Source: JAPPHA01 sp965220985 (lineage in GTDB: Bacteria; Pseudomonadota; Alphaproteobacteria; Rhodobacterales; Rhodobacteraceae). From it: a stretch of 64,000 nucleotides of DNA. Positions 28,080 to 36,719 of the stretch are shown in pieces (the stretch's first letter is position 1; the number at the start of each line of letters is the position of its first letter). Location of the stretch: positions 4,230,316 through 4,294,315 of the forward strand of contig OZ244854.1 of assembly GCA_965220985.1 (NCBI GenBank). The letters run 5' to 3'. The position numbers and the translations under genes are program-made. Under the pieces are notes generated by a model. That model was not told where the DNA came from, searched no databases, and saw only the letters and a program-made list of their open reading frames with translations.

Positions 28080-29474
28080 TCATGACATGAGGCCGAGACG
28101 CTGCACCTCCTCCAGCGAGGCATCGAGTGCACGCCTTGCCTTTTCGACAAGCAGATCGATCTCGTCCGTTGTGATGATCAACGGCGGCGAGATGACCATC
28201 GTGTCGCCGACACAGCGCATGATCAGGCCGTTCTCGAAACTCTGCCCCCGGCAGATCCGGCCGACCTGTCCGGCCTCGCCGTCGAACTTGGCGCCCTGGC
28301 GATCCTTGTTCGGCGTGAGCTCGAGCGCGGCCATGAGACCGCAGGATCTGGCCTCCCCGACCAGAGGATGATCGCCAAGCGTCGCCCAGCGCTCGGCGAG
28401 GTGCGGCCCCGCCACCTCTCCGGCGTGGGTCACGATATCCTCGTCCTGCATGATTCGAATGTTCTCGAGCGCAACAGCGCAGGCCACGGGGTGACCGGAG
28501 TAGGTGTAGCCGTGAAAGAACTCGCCCGATTCGTTCAGGGCATTCGCGATGTCGCTGGAGACGATCGATGCGCCGATCGGCAAGTATCCCGAACTCAGAC
28601 CCTTTGCCACGGTCATGATGTCGGGCCTGATTCCAAAGGTGTCGGAACCGAACCAATTGCCGGTTCGTCCAAAGCCGCAGATGACCTCATCGGCGATCAG
28701 CAGAATCTCGTGCTCGTCGCAGATTCTCTGGATTTCCGGCCAGTAGGTCGATGGTGGAATGATGACGCCGCCAGCGCCGAGCACCGGTTCGCCGATGAAT
28801 GCCGCGACCCGATCTTCGCCGAGTCGCTGGATTTCGCTTTCCAGTTCGCGAGCCCTTTGAAGCCCGAATTCCTCCTGATCCGTCCCCTCGCCTTCCTTGT
28901 ACCAGTCGGGTTGCCCGATATGGGAGATGTCCGGGATCGGCAGCCCGCCCTGTCGGTGCATGTCCGCCATGCCACCGAGGCTTGCGCTTCCCATGGTCGA
29001 GCCGTGATAGGCATTCCTGCGCGAGATCACGACGTTCTTTTCGGGTTTGCCCATGACTTCCCAGTACCGACGGACAATCCGCAGGTTCGTGTCGTTGGCT
29101 TCGGAGCCCGAACTGGCAAAGAACGAATGCGAGAGCCCATCGGGCGTCAGTTCGGCGAGCTTGCTTGACAGGGCGACGGCCGGCGGGTGCGTGGTGTGAA
29201 AGAAAGTGTTGTAATAGGCCAGTTGCCGCATCTGCCTGGCAGCGGCATCGGCGAGTTCCGCGCGCCCGTATCCGATGTTGACGCACCAGAGTCCGGCCAT
29301 TCCATCGAGATACTCTCGGCCTTCGGTATCGGTGATTGTCACGCCATTGGCAGTTGCCACGACACGGGCACGCTCGTCCTTGAGCGCCTTGCCATCGGTG
29401 AACGGATGCATGTGATGAGCGGCATCCAGTTCCTGGAGCATTTCGGTGGGAAGTTCACGTGAGGCAGAGTCCAT
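28080..29474 (-). CDS. Class III (omega) aminotransferase
   Basis: PLP enzyme of 464 residues that transfers an amino group from an omega-amino acid or diamine to an oxo acid. Seen: FFASSGSEANDTNLRIVRRY (phosphate-binding), NAYHGSTMGSASLGG, LLIADEVICGFGRTGNWFG (Asp bound to the PLP ring nitrogen), and the Schiff-base lysine in TVAKGLSSGYLPIGA. The C-terminal arginine region is GLIMRCVGDTMVISPPLI. It resembles the putrescine/beta-alanine:pyruvate group. ATG at 29474 (AGGA upstream) is preferred over 29528. Convergent with the sox operon; a link with amine catabolism is possible. Confidence 0.88.
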   Translation of the reverse strand: MDSASRELPTEMLQELDAAHHMHPFTDGKALKDERARVVATANGVTITDTEGREYLDGMAGLWCVNIGYGRAELADAAARQMRQLAYYNTFFHTTHPPAVALSSKLAELTPDGLSHSFFASSGSEANDTNLRIVRRYWEVMGKPEKNVVISRRNAYHGSTMGSASLGGMADMHRQGGLPIPDISHIGQPDWYKEGEGTDQEEFGLQRARELESEIQRLGEDRVAAFIGEPVLGAGGVIIPPSTYWPEIQRICDEHEILLIADEVICGFGRTGNWFGSDTFGIRPDIMTVAKGLSSGYLPIGASIVSSDIANALNESGEFFHGYTYSGHPVACAVALENIRIMQDEDIVTHAGEVAGPHLAERWATLGDHPLVGEARSCGLMAALELTPNKDRQGAKFDGEAGQVGRICRGQSFENGLIMRCVGDTMVISPPLIITTDEIDLLVEKARRALDASLEEVQRLGLMS

Positions 29475-29644
29475 GGCGAAATCCTGTCGCAGTCTCAAAT
29501 TGGTGAATCCGTGTAACACCATGCCCACCGGAAATGCCAGTCGCCGCGGCAGCGAAACCGCCTGATCTATCGATGCCTCAACCGGTACCGGGTGGTGCCG
29601 TTCACGACCCTTGGTGAACCTCTTTGGTGATCTGTCTACTCGCC
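29475..29644. other. Upstream region of the aminotransferase
   Basis: 170 bases between the aminotransferase start and the transposase remnant. No gene or motif recognised. Confidence 0.35.
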
Positions 29645-30002
29645 AGAACGAACTGTCAATTTCAGGTCCGCGAGTTGATCGTGCAATTTCACTCGCCTTT
29701 GCAACCGGAACGGGGTCCTGATCCGTCGCGCGTTCGCGACCTCCGCCCGGTCAACGCGAACGGCCTGGCTCCAGGAGCGGAGAGTCATCAACTCTCTCGG
29801 AGGGCGGTGTGTCCAATTCCAGTTCAGCCGGGCCGGAGTGTACCGCGCCGCGAGACATGCCCGTCGCCTCGGCGACCCGCGATACCCCGCCATGCCCCAG
29901 TACATGGGCCTCGGCTGCCGCCCAATGACGTAGGCTGCGCTCGCCCAGAACTGGACGAAGTGACCGGTAATTTTCCCGATGTGCTTCCGCCGCACCATTC
30001 AT
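29645..30002 (-). pseudogene. ISAzo13-type transposase N-terminal remnant
   Basis: The frame from ATG 30002 reads YRSLRPVLGERSLRHWAAAE and HGGVSRVAEATGMSRGAV, the characteristic N-terminal HTH of ISAzo13-family transposases. It stops at TGA 29751-29753, but the same frame continues PGGGRERATDQDPVPV and STRGPEIDSSFW, matching the family's R-R-PGGGRK-x-DP-L and TRGDP-SPLRW segments. One CGA to TGA change would explain the stop. Only ~115 of roughly 400 residues remain; the DDE domain is gone and no terminal inverted repeats were found. Confidence 0.6.
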
Positions 30003-30150
30003 GGCAGCATCTGTGGCTCCGCATGGATGAATGGATCAAATGTTGAACGGACGCACGCAACGACGACGTCATCAAAAAGGTGGGAGGTATCAAATGTCGG
30101 TGCTTGTTCGGAGAGTCGCTGCACCAGAACGAATTGCCAAAAAAATGGCG
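30003..30150. other. Spacer between transposase and Rpn remnants
   Basis: 148 bases without recognisable content. Confidence 0.3.
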
Positions 30151-30489
30151 TCAATACCGACTTTGCCCGCCAAACACTTCATCGATCGTCTTTGCGGTCA
30201 TCAACCGCTCGAGCCAGACGTCAAGGTTGTCGATGCTTGCCTTGCGAACGGTCGCAATCCGTGAGCTTGAGAGATCCCCGAATTTCAGCCGAGCCTGACG
30301 AAGGAAGGTCTCTGCCTTGCCTTCGACGATCCCTTCAAGCCGGCCCTGCTCCGTCAATTCCTGTGCAGCCGTTGCCATGATGTCCTCCACGATGTCTCGG
30401 CCCAATGCCGAATGTTTGAGACCTCCTTCACGGCGACCGGACGGAAAGACAGAGGCGTCAATGTCGGCGGCGCCCGCCAAACACTTCAT
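30151..30489 (-). CDS. Second, stand-alone copy of the Rpn-type C-terminal tail
   Basis: 112-residue frame. From GLKHSALGRDIVEDIMATAA to the end (TAKTIDEVFGGQSRY) it closely matches the C-terminal ~95 residues of the adjacent Rpn-type fragment, with four residues (ELKG) missing in the middle. The homologous part spans 30165-30423. The first ~22 codons come from the tail of the neighbouring copy read in another frame. An AGGAGG at 30420-30425 (minus sense) precedes the homologous block, so a shorter product from an internal alternative start (TTG in GCA-TTG-GGC) is conceivable. E. coli rpn genes encode a short C-terminal inhibitor protein from within the gene; this may be a free-standing analogue (inference). 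Confidence 0.5.
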   Translation of the reverse strand: MKCLAGAADIDASVFPSGRREGGLKHSALGRDIVEDIMATAAQELTEQGRLEGIVEGKAETFLRQARLKFGDLSSSRIATVRKASIDNLDVWLERLMTAKTIDEVFGGQSRY

Positions 30490-30743
30490 CGAGCGTCTTT
30501 GCGGTCATCAACCGCTCGAGCCAGACGTCAAGATCGTCCGTGCTCGCATTGCGAACGGGCGCAATCCGTGAATGTGAAAGATAACCGAATCTCAGCCGCG
30601 CCAGCCGAAGAAAGGTCTCTGCCTTGCCCTTGAGTTCGCCTTCGACGATCCCTTCAAGCCGTCCCTGCTCCATCCATTCCTGTGCAGCCGATGCCATGAT
30701 GTCCTCCATGATGTCTCGGCCCAATGCCGAATGTTTGAGACCT
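30165..30743. repeat. Direct duplication of the Rpn tail (two copies, ~260-270 bp)
   Basis: Copy 1 is 30165-30423 and copy 2 is 30472-30743, same orientation, beginning GCCCGCCAAACACTTCATCG and ending in CCCAATGCCGAATGTTTGAG. They differ by scattered substitutions and one 12-base difference (codons for ELKG). Confidence 0.75.
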
Positions 30744-31080
30744 TCTCTTACACGATCAAGCGACAGTTCGGTATACCTGAGAATGTACCTGAGTGCGAAC
30801 TTCCCCTGTTCAGTTTTTTCAATTCCAGCGAGCAGCGCCGCAAGCTCGTCGTCGGTGAGGGATTCTTCGGACTGGGAGCGCATCGCCATCAGAGATGAGC
30901 GTACACGACGGTTCCGCGACAGGTCCTCCATCGGGATGCGCTTGAGATCTCTCGTCACGCTCTCGTCGACCTGCACGTCGTACCGTGTCTGCCCGTCGTG
31001 GAGCTCGATCATGTCGCGAACCGAATTGGGCACATCCCACACCGCTTTGCCATAGCTGTTCTGGCGGGTGTCCTTGGCGC
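30458..31080 (-). pseudogene. Rpn/PD-(D/E)XK nuclease family gene, N-terminally truncated
   Basis: Matches the Rpn (recombination-promoting nuclease/transposase_31-like) pattern from RQNSYGKAVWDVPNSVRDMI through TRDLKRIPMEDLSRNRRVRS, ALRYILRYTELSLDRVREGL, the tail WMEQGRLEGIVEGELKG and WLERLMTAKTLDEVFGG. The N-terminal nuclease core with its catalytic D-(D/E)xK is absent: homology ends ~6 bases from the phoB stop, and the open frame continues into phoB as nonsense. The first internal ATG that could be used is at 31012 (MIELHDGQTRYD). The sequence abuts phoB directly, so a recombination junction lies near 31080-31086. Confidence 0.55.
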
Positions 31081-31085
31081 CGAGT

Positions 31086-31778
31086 CTACATGTAGTTTTC
31101 GTCGAACGAATATCCCGATGAACGAACCGTGCGGATGGGGTCCGGTTCGGAACCGGAATTGAGCGCCTTGCGCAATCGCCCGATGCTGACATCCACCGTC
31201 CTCGTCTCGATGTCAGCGTCACGCTCCCAGACCAGGTCCAGCAGTTCATCGCGGGAATAGACGCGACCCGGGCGACGGATCATCAACGACAGCAGCCGGA
31301 ACTCGATCGGCCCGAGCGCGATGTCCCGCTCGCCCCGCGTCACCCGCATCCGGGTTCCGTCAACCAAAATGTCCGCCACCGAAAACACGTTGCCATCGAG
31401 CCCCGGGAACGACCGGCGCACCAGGGCGCGCACGCGGGCAACCAGTTCGGCCATCGAAAACGGCTTGGACACGTAATCGTCGGCACCGGTGTCGAGCCCC
31501 CTGATGCGGTCGCGTTCCTCGCTGCGCGCGGTCAGCATGAGAATCGGGATCGACCTGGTCGACTTCCTGGCCCTCAGCCGCCGGCACAGTTCCAGCCCCG
31601 AGACGCCTGGCACCATCCAGTCCAGGATGAGAAGATCCGGACTCTCGTCTTCGACCATTTCGAGCGCCGTCTCCCCGTTCGCCGTGACCAAGGTCTCGAA
31701 CCCTTCCCTCTCCAAGGTGTAGCTCAGGAGCCGCTGAAGGGCGCGGTCATCCTCGACGACAAGTATCTTGGTCTTCAT
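31086..31778 (-). CDS. phoB: Phosphate regulon response regulator PhoB
   Basis: 230-residue OmpR/PhoB-type regulator. The receiver domain has the acidic pair VVEDDRALQ, phospho-acceptor Asp in LLILDWMVPG (~residue 53), and the Lys in YVSKPFSMAEL. The winged-helix DNA-binding domain (~130-230) ends YSRDELLDLVWERDADIETR and VRSSGYSFDE. It is phosphorylated by PhoR under low phosphate and binds Pho boxes such as the one upstream of pstS. Last gene of pstSCAB-phoU-phoB. Confidence 0.95.
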   Translation of the reverse strand: MKTKILVVEDDRALQRLLSYTLEREGFETLVTANGETALEMVEDESPDLLILDWMVPGVSGLELCRRLRARKSTRSIPILMLTARSEERDRIRGLDTGADDYVSKPFSMAELVARVRALVRRSFPGLDGNVFSVADILVDGTRMRVTRGERDIALGPIEFRLLSLMIRRPGRVYSRDELLDLVWERDADIETRTVDVSIGRLRKALNSGSEPDPIRTVRSSGYSFDENYM

Positions 31779-31825
31779 CGTTGAACCTTCGCCTTCGTGC
31801 GTCAGCAGGTGATCCGGTTCCGGAT

Positions 31826-32533
31826 TCAGTCAAAGACCTCGATGCTGACCGGGTCGCCCTTGGGCCGGTCGTCGCCGAGCGGACGGCCTTCGACGATATA
31901 ATGCACCGACTCCGCGATATGCGTCGTGTGATCGCCAATTCTCTCGAAGTTCTTCGCGACAAACAGCAGTTGCGAGCCGAGATTGATCGTCCTGGGATCG
32001 TCCATCATGTAGGTCAGAACTTCACGAAACAGCGCGTTGTAGGTGTCATCAAGCTCGACGTCTCGCAACCAGATGCTGATCGCCTTTTCCTTGTTCTTGG
32101 AGACATAGGCGTTCAAGACTTCGGAGAGCTGCCCCGAGGTCTGCCGCCCCATGCGAACGAGCGATGACGACAGCTTCATCTGACGCTTGCCCACCAGGAC
32201 GATGGCACGACGGGCAATGTTCTCGGAGAGATCGCCGATCCGCTCGAGCGTCGTGGCAATCTTGAGCGCCGCAAGCAGTTCCCTGAGATCCTGGGCCATC
32301 GGCTGGCGAAGCGCAATCGTGGTCGTCGCCATGTCCTCGACGCTCAGTTCCAGTTCATCAAGCCGGTCATCGAGGGTGAAGACATGCTCGGCGAGCGAGA
32401 CGTCACGGTTGCGAATGGCGTCGACCGCGCTCGACAGCATTTCCTCGGCCACCCCGCCCATTTCGGACACCTTGGCCTGGATCTCCATGAGATCGTTGTC
32501 GAATGCGGAAACGATATGCGGGTTCGCGTCCAT
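31826..32533 (-). CDS. phoU: Phosphate signalling complex protein PhoU
   Basis: 235 residues, all helical: two tandem PhoU three-helix bundles with the metal-binding-type E/D-rich repeats (LVEIQAKVSEMG-like start; RIGDLSENIARRAI in the first bundle and RIGDHTTHIAESVHYIVEG in the second). It links Pst transport to PhoR and damps the Pho response. It follows pstB by 38 bases and precedes phoB by 47. Confidence 0.94.
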   Translation of the reverse strand: MDANPHIVSAFDNDLMEIQAKVSEMGGVAEEMLSSAVDAIRNRDVSLAEHVFTLDDRLDELELSVEDMATTTIALRQPMAQDLRELLAALKIATTLERIGDLSENIARRAIVLVGKRQMKLSSSLVRMGRQTSGQLSEVLNAYVSKNKEKAISIWLRDVELDDTYNALFREVLTYMMDDPRTINLGSQLLFVAKNFERIGDHTTHIAESVHYIVEGRPLGDDRPKGDPVSIEVFD

Positions 32534-32571
32534 TGCTCATTCCCCTTGCGCCATTGCAGCAATCCGGACTC

Positions 32572-33438
32572 TCAACCAAAACGTCCGGTGATGTAGTCTT
32601 GCGTCCGCTGATCCTCGGGATTGGTGAAGATCTTCGTGGTTTCCCCGTGTTCCACCAGTGTACCGAGGTGAAAAAACGCCGTCTTCTGGCTGACTCGCGC
32701 CGCCTGCTGCATCGAATGCGTGACAATGACCACCGAATAGTTGGTCCGCAGTTCGTCGATCAGTTCCTCGATCTGGGCAGTTGCGATCGGGTCGAGCGCC
32801 GAGCAGGGTTCGTCCATCAGCAGGACTTCGGGCGCGGTCGCGACCGCCCGCGCGATGCAGAGCCTTTGCTGCTGTCCGCCCGAGAGCCCCGTCCCGGGTT
32901 CGTGCAGGCGATCCTTGACCTCGCGCCAGAGCGCCGCTCGTCTCAAGCACTGTTCCACGACATCATCGAGTTCTTGCCGACTGTTGATCAGACCGTGAAT
33001 GCGCGGACCGTAGGCGACATTGTCATAGACCGATTTCGGGAAGGGATTGGGTTTCTGAAACACCATCCCGACCCGTGCCCTGAGCTGCACGGGATCGACC
33101 GCGCGGCCGTAGATGTCCTGCCTGTCGAGCAGAATCGTGCCCGTGATCCTGCAGATGTCGATCGTGTCGTTCATCCTGTTCAGGCATCGCAGGAAGGTGG
33201 ATTTTCCGCATCCGGACGGCCCGATGAGAGCCGTCACCATCTTGTCGGGGATGTCGACATCGACGTCCTTGATGGCGTGGTTCGTGCCGTAATGCACATT
33301 GACGTTGCGGGCCGAGAACTTCGTTCCGTGCTCGTCCTGGTCGGCTTCGATCACTTGCGCTGTCTCTGCCACGCGTCCCCCCAACGGGTTTTCGTCCACC
33401 GATGCGGCACCGTATCCTGCCTCGCCAATCATCACCAC
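32572..33438 (-). CDS. pstB: Phosphate ABC transporter ATP-binding protein PstB
   Basis: 288 residues. Walker A IGPSGCGKSTFLRCLNRMND, signature LSGGQQQRLCIARA, Walker B VLLMDEPCSALDP, and the H-loop VIVTHSMQQA. An extra ~35-residue N-terminal leader precedes the usual FSARNVNVHYG start. The ATG overlaps the end of pstA by 7 bases. Confidence 0.95.
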   Translation of the reverse strand: MVMIGEAGYGAASVDENPLGGRVAETAQVIEADQDEHGTKFSARNVNVHYGTNHAIKDVDVDIPDKMVTALIGPSGCGKSTFLRCLNRMNDTIDICRITGTILLDRQDIYGRAVDPVQLRARVGMVFQKPNPFPKSVYDNVAYGPRIHGLINSRQELDDVVEQCLRRAALWREVKDRLHEPGTGLSGGQQQRLCIARAVATAPEVLLMDEPCSALDPIATAQIEELIDELRTNYSVVIVTHSMQQAARVSQKTAFFHLGTLVEHGETTKIFTNPEDQRTQDYITGRFG

Positions 33439-35231
33439 CTCCGCTCAAACCGTTTTCGCAGGAAAACTGCAATGGCATTCATGATGACGAGAAACACCAG
33501 CAACACGCAGATTGCCGCAGCGGTCCGCGCTTCGAAGGCCCGTTCCGGCAGGTCTGACCATCGGAACACCTGAACCGGCAACGCCGTCGCGCTCTCGCTG
33601 ATTCCGCCCGGCACATCGACGACGAAGGCCACCATTCCGATCATGATCAACGGCGCCGTTTCTCCCAGCGCCTGTGCCATCCCGATGATGGTGCCCGTCA
33701 GTATGCCCGGCAGCGCCAGCGGCAGCACGTGGTGGAAGGCGGTCTGCAGTCGTGATGCCCCGATTCCAAGCGCGGCATCGCGAATCGACGGCGGAACCGC
33801 CGCAATGGCGGCACGCGACGCGATGATGATCGTTGGCAGCGTCATCAAGGCCAGCGCCACGCCTCCTGCGATCGGCGCCGAGCGCGGCAGCCCGAAGACC
33901 CCCAGGAACACCGAGAGTGCCAGCAGGCCGAACACGATGGACGGCACCGCAGCCAGGTTGTTGATGTTGACCTCGACGAGGTCGGTCCAGCGATTTCGCG
34001 GGGCAAACTCTTCAAGATACACCGCCGCAAGAACGCCGACCGGAAAGGCGAGCACGAATGTCACGATCATCGTCCAGAACGAGCCCGCGACCGCGCCCAG
34101 GATGCCGGCGAGTTCCGGCTCCCGGCTGTCGCCGGAAGTGAAGAACCGCCAGTTGAATTCCTGCCGTATCGCGCCGTCATCCTCGAGGTCTTCGAGCATG
34201 ACCGACTGAAGATCGGTGATCTTTCTCCGCTTTTCCGGGATGTCGTTGACCAGAACCGTCCACCCGGATCCCTCGATGCGATCCACTGGCGCATCGGACG
34301 CTGCGAGCGGAACGATTTCGCCCCCTTGGGCGCTGACACTCTCGAACCGGTACCAGCCCGACTGTGTCCTGAGCGCAAGCGTCGGCATGTCCCGATCGAG
34401 CTGCACCGGGCGGGCGCCATCGCGGGCAACAGCCACGAGGTCGCCCGCTTCGGCGAGCAGCTTGTCGCGCTTCTCGGCGCTCGAAGCGGCCCGACGACGG
34501 AAGTCTTCGCGCTCGTCGTCGGACTCCGCCGCGCGCATCATGTCCTCGAAGCCCTGCCGCCCGCTCTCGTACAATGCGGCCTGTTCCTGCAGCCGCTCGG
34601 ATCGTTCCACCAAGACTTCGCCAAGCGATGCGACAACGTCTTCGAACACCGGCCGCTCCGCGACGATCGACCAGCGATCCTTCCCCGCTTCGGTCACGTC
34701 GACGGCAACGTCCTCCGGCTTGTCCATCGAATCAAGGCGACCGTACCACCCCTTGAAATAGAGATCGGCAATATCCGAGGCGAGAAACGGAAACTCGATC
34801 GTCGTGCCGACCACCGACGGATCGGACATCGCGAACTGCCTCAGTTCGTAGGCCGCGCCGACGCTGACGATGTCATTGAGTTGCCTGCGCGCCTTCCGGC
34901 CCTTCACGCCGGGAAAACGAGCCCGCAGCGTGTCCTTCGTGATCCCCACAAAATCCGCCTTGCCGATGACACTCGGATCCCCGGTTTGATCCGGATCCAC
35001 CTCATCGACCGGCAGTTCAACCTCGAGCATCACGTAGTGTTCGGTCAGGGCTGCCGATGTCTTGGAGACGACCGACCATGCAAGCACCGCAAGCGCCGTG
35101 ATCGCAAGAAGGATGGCAACAATCCCGTATGCCTTGAGCCGGGTCTCCGCCCATCGCCGCCTCCGCAGACGCCCGAGGGATTCCGGCGTTCCGAACGGAT
35201 CGGATGAAGGTCGGGTTTCAAGGTCGAACAT
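33432..35231 (-). CDS. pstA: Phosphate ABC transporter permease PstA, enlarged form
   Basis: 599 residues, about twice the E. coli PstA (~296). One N-terminal helix (AIVLLAITALAVLAWSV-like, ~37-56) is followed by a ~310-residue periplasmic domain (DUF3333-like in alphaproteobacteria) containing a charged helical stretch at ~205-265 (LVERSERLQEQAALYESG) that looks like a coiled-coil hairpin. The binding-protein-dependent permease domain occupies ~375-599 with the EAA-type loop ALGIGASRLQTAFHHVLPLA. Forms the channel with PstC. Confidence 0.92.
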   Translation of the reverse strand: MFDLETRPSSDPFGTPESLGRLRRRRWAETRLKAYGIVAILLAITALAVLAWSVVSKTSAALTEHYVMLEVELPVDEVDPDQTGDPSVIGKADFVGITKDTLRARFPGVKGRKARRQLNDIVSVGAAYELRQFAMSDPSVVGTTIEFPFLASDIADLYFKGWYGRLDSMDKPEDVAVDVTEAGKDRWSIVAERPVFEDVVASLGEVLVERSERLQEQAALYESGRQGFEDMMRAAESDDEREDFRRRAASSAEKRDKLLAEAGDLVAVARDGARPVQLDRDMPTLALRTQSGWYRFESVSAQGGEIVPLAASDAPVDRIEGSGWTVLVNDIPEKRRKITDLQSVMLEDLEDDGAIRQEFNWRFFTSGDSREPELAGILGAVAGSFWTMIVTFVLAFPVGVLAAVYLEEFAPRNRWTDLVEVNINNLAAVPSIVFGLLALSVFLGVFGLPRSAPIAGGVALALMTLPTIIIASRAAIAAVPPSIRDAALGIGASRLQTAFHHVLPLALPGILTGTIIGMAQALGETAPLIMIGMVAFVVDVPGGISESATALPVQVFRWSDLPERAFEARTAAAICVLLVFLVIMNAIAVFLRKRFERRW

Positions 35232-35241
35232 GGCGCAATCG

Positions 35242-36627
35242 TCACTCGTAGGCTTCGCGATAGCGGCGCACGATGCGAATCGCCACGATATTGAGAACGA
35301 GCGTCACGCAAAACAGCGTGAACCCGAGGGTGAATGCCGGCCCCGCCGCGGTCTCGGCCTCGGTGTCTCCCGTGATCAGCATGACGATCTGCACGGTCAC
35401 CGTCGTCACCGCATCGAGCGGATTGACGGTCAGATTGGCGCTCTGGCCCGCCGCCATGACAACGATCATCGTCTCGCCGACCGCTCGCGAAACACCGAGC
35501 AGGCAGGCGGAGACAATTCCGGGCAGGGCTGCAGGAAGAACCACGTGCCTGATCGTTTCGGCCTTGGTTGCGCCAAGCCCGTACGAACCGTCACGCAGAC
35601 TCTGGGGCACCGCATTGATGACGTCGTCCGACAGGGACGAGATGAACGGGATGATCATCACGCCCATGACGACTCCGGCGGCGAGTGCGCTTTCCGATGC
35701 GACGGAGAGTCCAAGAGCCTCACCCATGTCGCGAATGACCGGCGCCACGGTGATCGCGGCAAAGAAACCGTAAACGACGGTTGGAATGCCCGCGAGAATC
35801 TCGAGGAGCGGCTTGGCCCAGGTCCGAACCCGCAGCGATGCGAAATCCGCAAGATAGATCGCCGAGAGCAACCCGATCGGAACCGCCACCAGCATTGCGA
35901 TGACGGTGATCAGCAGCGTGCCCAGGAACAGTGGGACGGCGCCAACGCGACTCGGGTCGAGCATCCCGTCGTGAACCCCGGCGAGCGGCGACCATTCGAG
36001 GCCGAACAGGAACTTGTCCATTCGCCAGCCGATCTTCTCGAAGAACGACAGCGTCTCGAAGACGAGGCTCAGGATGATGCCGATCGTGGTCAGAACGGCG
36101 ATCAGGGCGCAGGCAAGCAGGACGCCCCTGATGATCGACTCCGAATTGTTCCGCGCCCGCCATTCGGGCGTGATCTTCCAAAGCCCGTACACCCCTGCGA
36201 TGCCCGAGCCCAAGACCGGAAGCATCAGCGAGGCTCCGATCTTCAACCTGTTCAACTGCGAGAAAGTGCCGGAGATTTCCGTCCGCAGCGCATCCTGCTG
36301 CGATGCCACTTCCCCGAACGCGATGGCGCGCGCGTCCGAAATCACCAGGGCCACCTTGATGGCCGGAAGTCCCGGATCCAGTTCCTTGACCAACTCTGTC
36401 AGGGTCGAGGTGATGTACCAGCTTCCGGCAACCAAGCAGAGCAGATAGAGGCCGAATCCCAGGGTCAGCGAAAGCAGGAAGACGTAGAGGCCGTGATAAC
36501 TGGGGCGCGAATGCAAGCTTGCCAAACGACCGCCCGAAACCGCAACGGCCCTCGACCTGGCAACGATGAACCAGAATGTCGAGAGCCCGAAGAGGACCAG
36601 CGGTATCAGTTGCTCGACATGCAGCAT
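35242..36627 (-). CDS. pstC: Phosphate ABC transporter permease PstC, extended form
   Basis: 461 residues. An N-terminal region with three extra helices (LIPLVLFGLSTFWFIVARS; YVFLLSLTLGFGLYLLCLVA) and a short periplasmic segment precede the normal permease domain (VAVPIGLLSAIYLADFAS; EAA loop GLGATKAETIRHVVLPAALP). GGAGAG upstream of ATG. It ends ten bases before pstA. Confidence 0.93.
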   Translation of the reverse strand: MLHVEQLIPLVLFGLSTFWFIVARSRAVAVSGGRLASLHSRPSYHGLYVFLLSLTLGFGLYLLCLVAGSWYITSTLTELVKELDPGLPAIKVALVISDARAIAFGEVASQQDALRTEISGTFSQLNRLKIGASLMLPVLGSGIAGVYGLWKITPEWRARNNSESIIRGVLLACALIAVLTTIGIILSLVFETLSFFEKIGWRMDKFLFGLEWSPLAGVHDGMLDPSRVGAVPLFLGTLLITVIAMLVAVPIGLLSAIYLADFASLRVRTWAKPLLEILAGIPTVVYGFFAAITVAPVIRDMGEALGLSVASESALAAGVVMGVMIIPFISSLSDDVINAVPQSLRDGSYGLGATKAETIRHVVLPAALPGIVSACLLGVSRAVGETMIVVMAAGQSANLTVNPLDAVTTVTVQIVMLITGDTEAETAAGPAFTLGFTLFCVTLVLNIVAIRIVRRYREAYE

Positions 36628-36719
36628 GCCAACGTGCTCTCCAAACAGCTCCGGCTCACCGGCGACAGGGCCGAGGCATCAACCACAGACGCCCCGCCCC
36701 GTCGTCATTTGTCGTTCGG

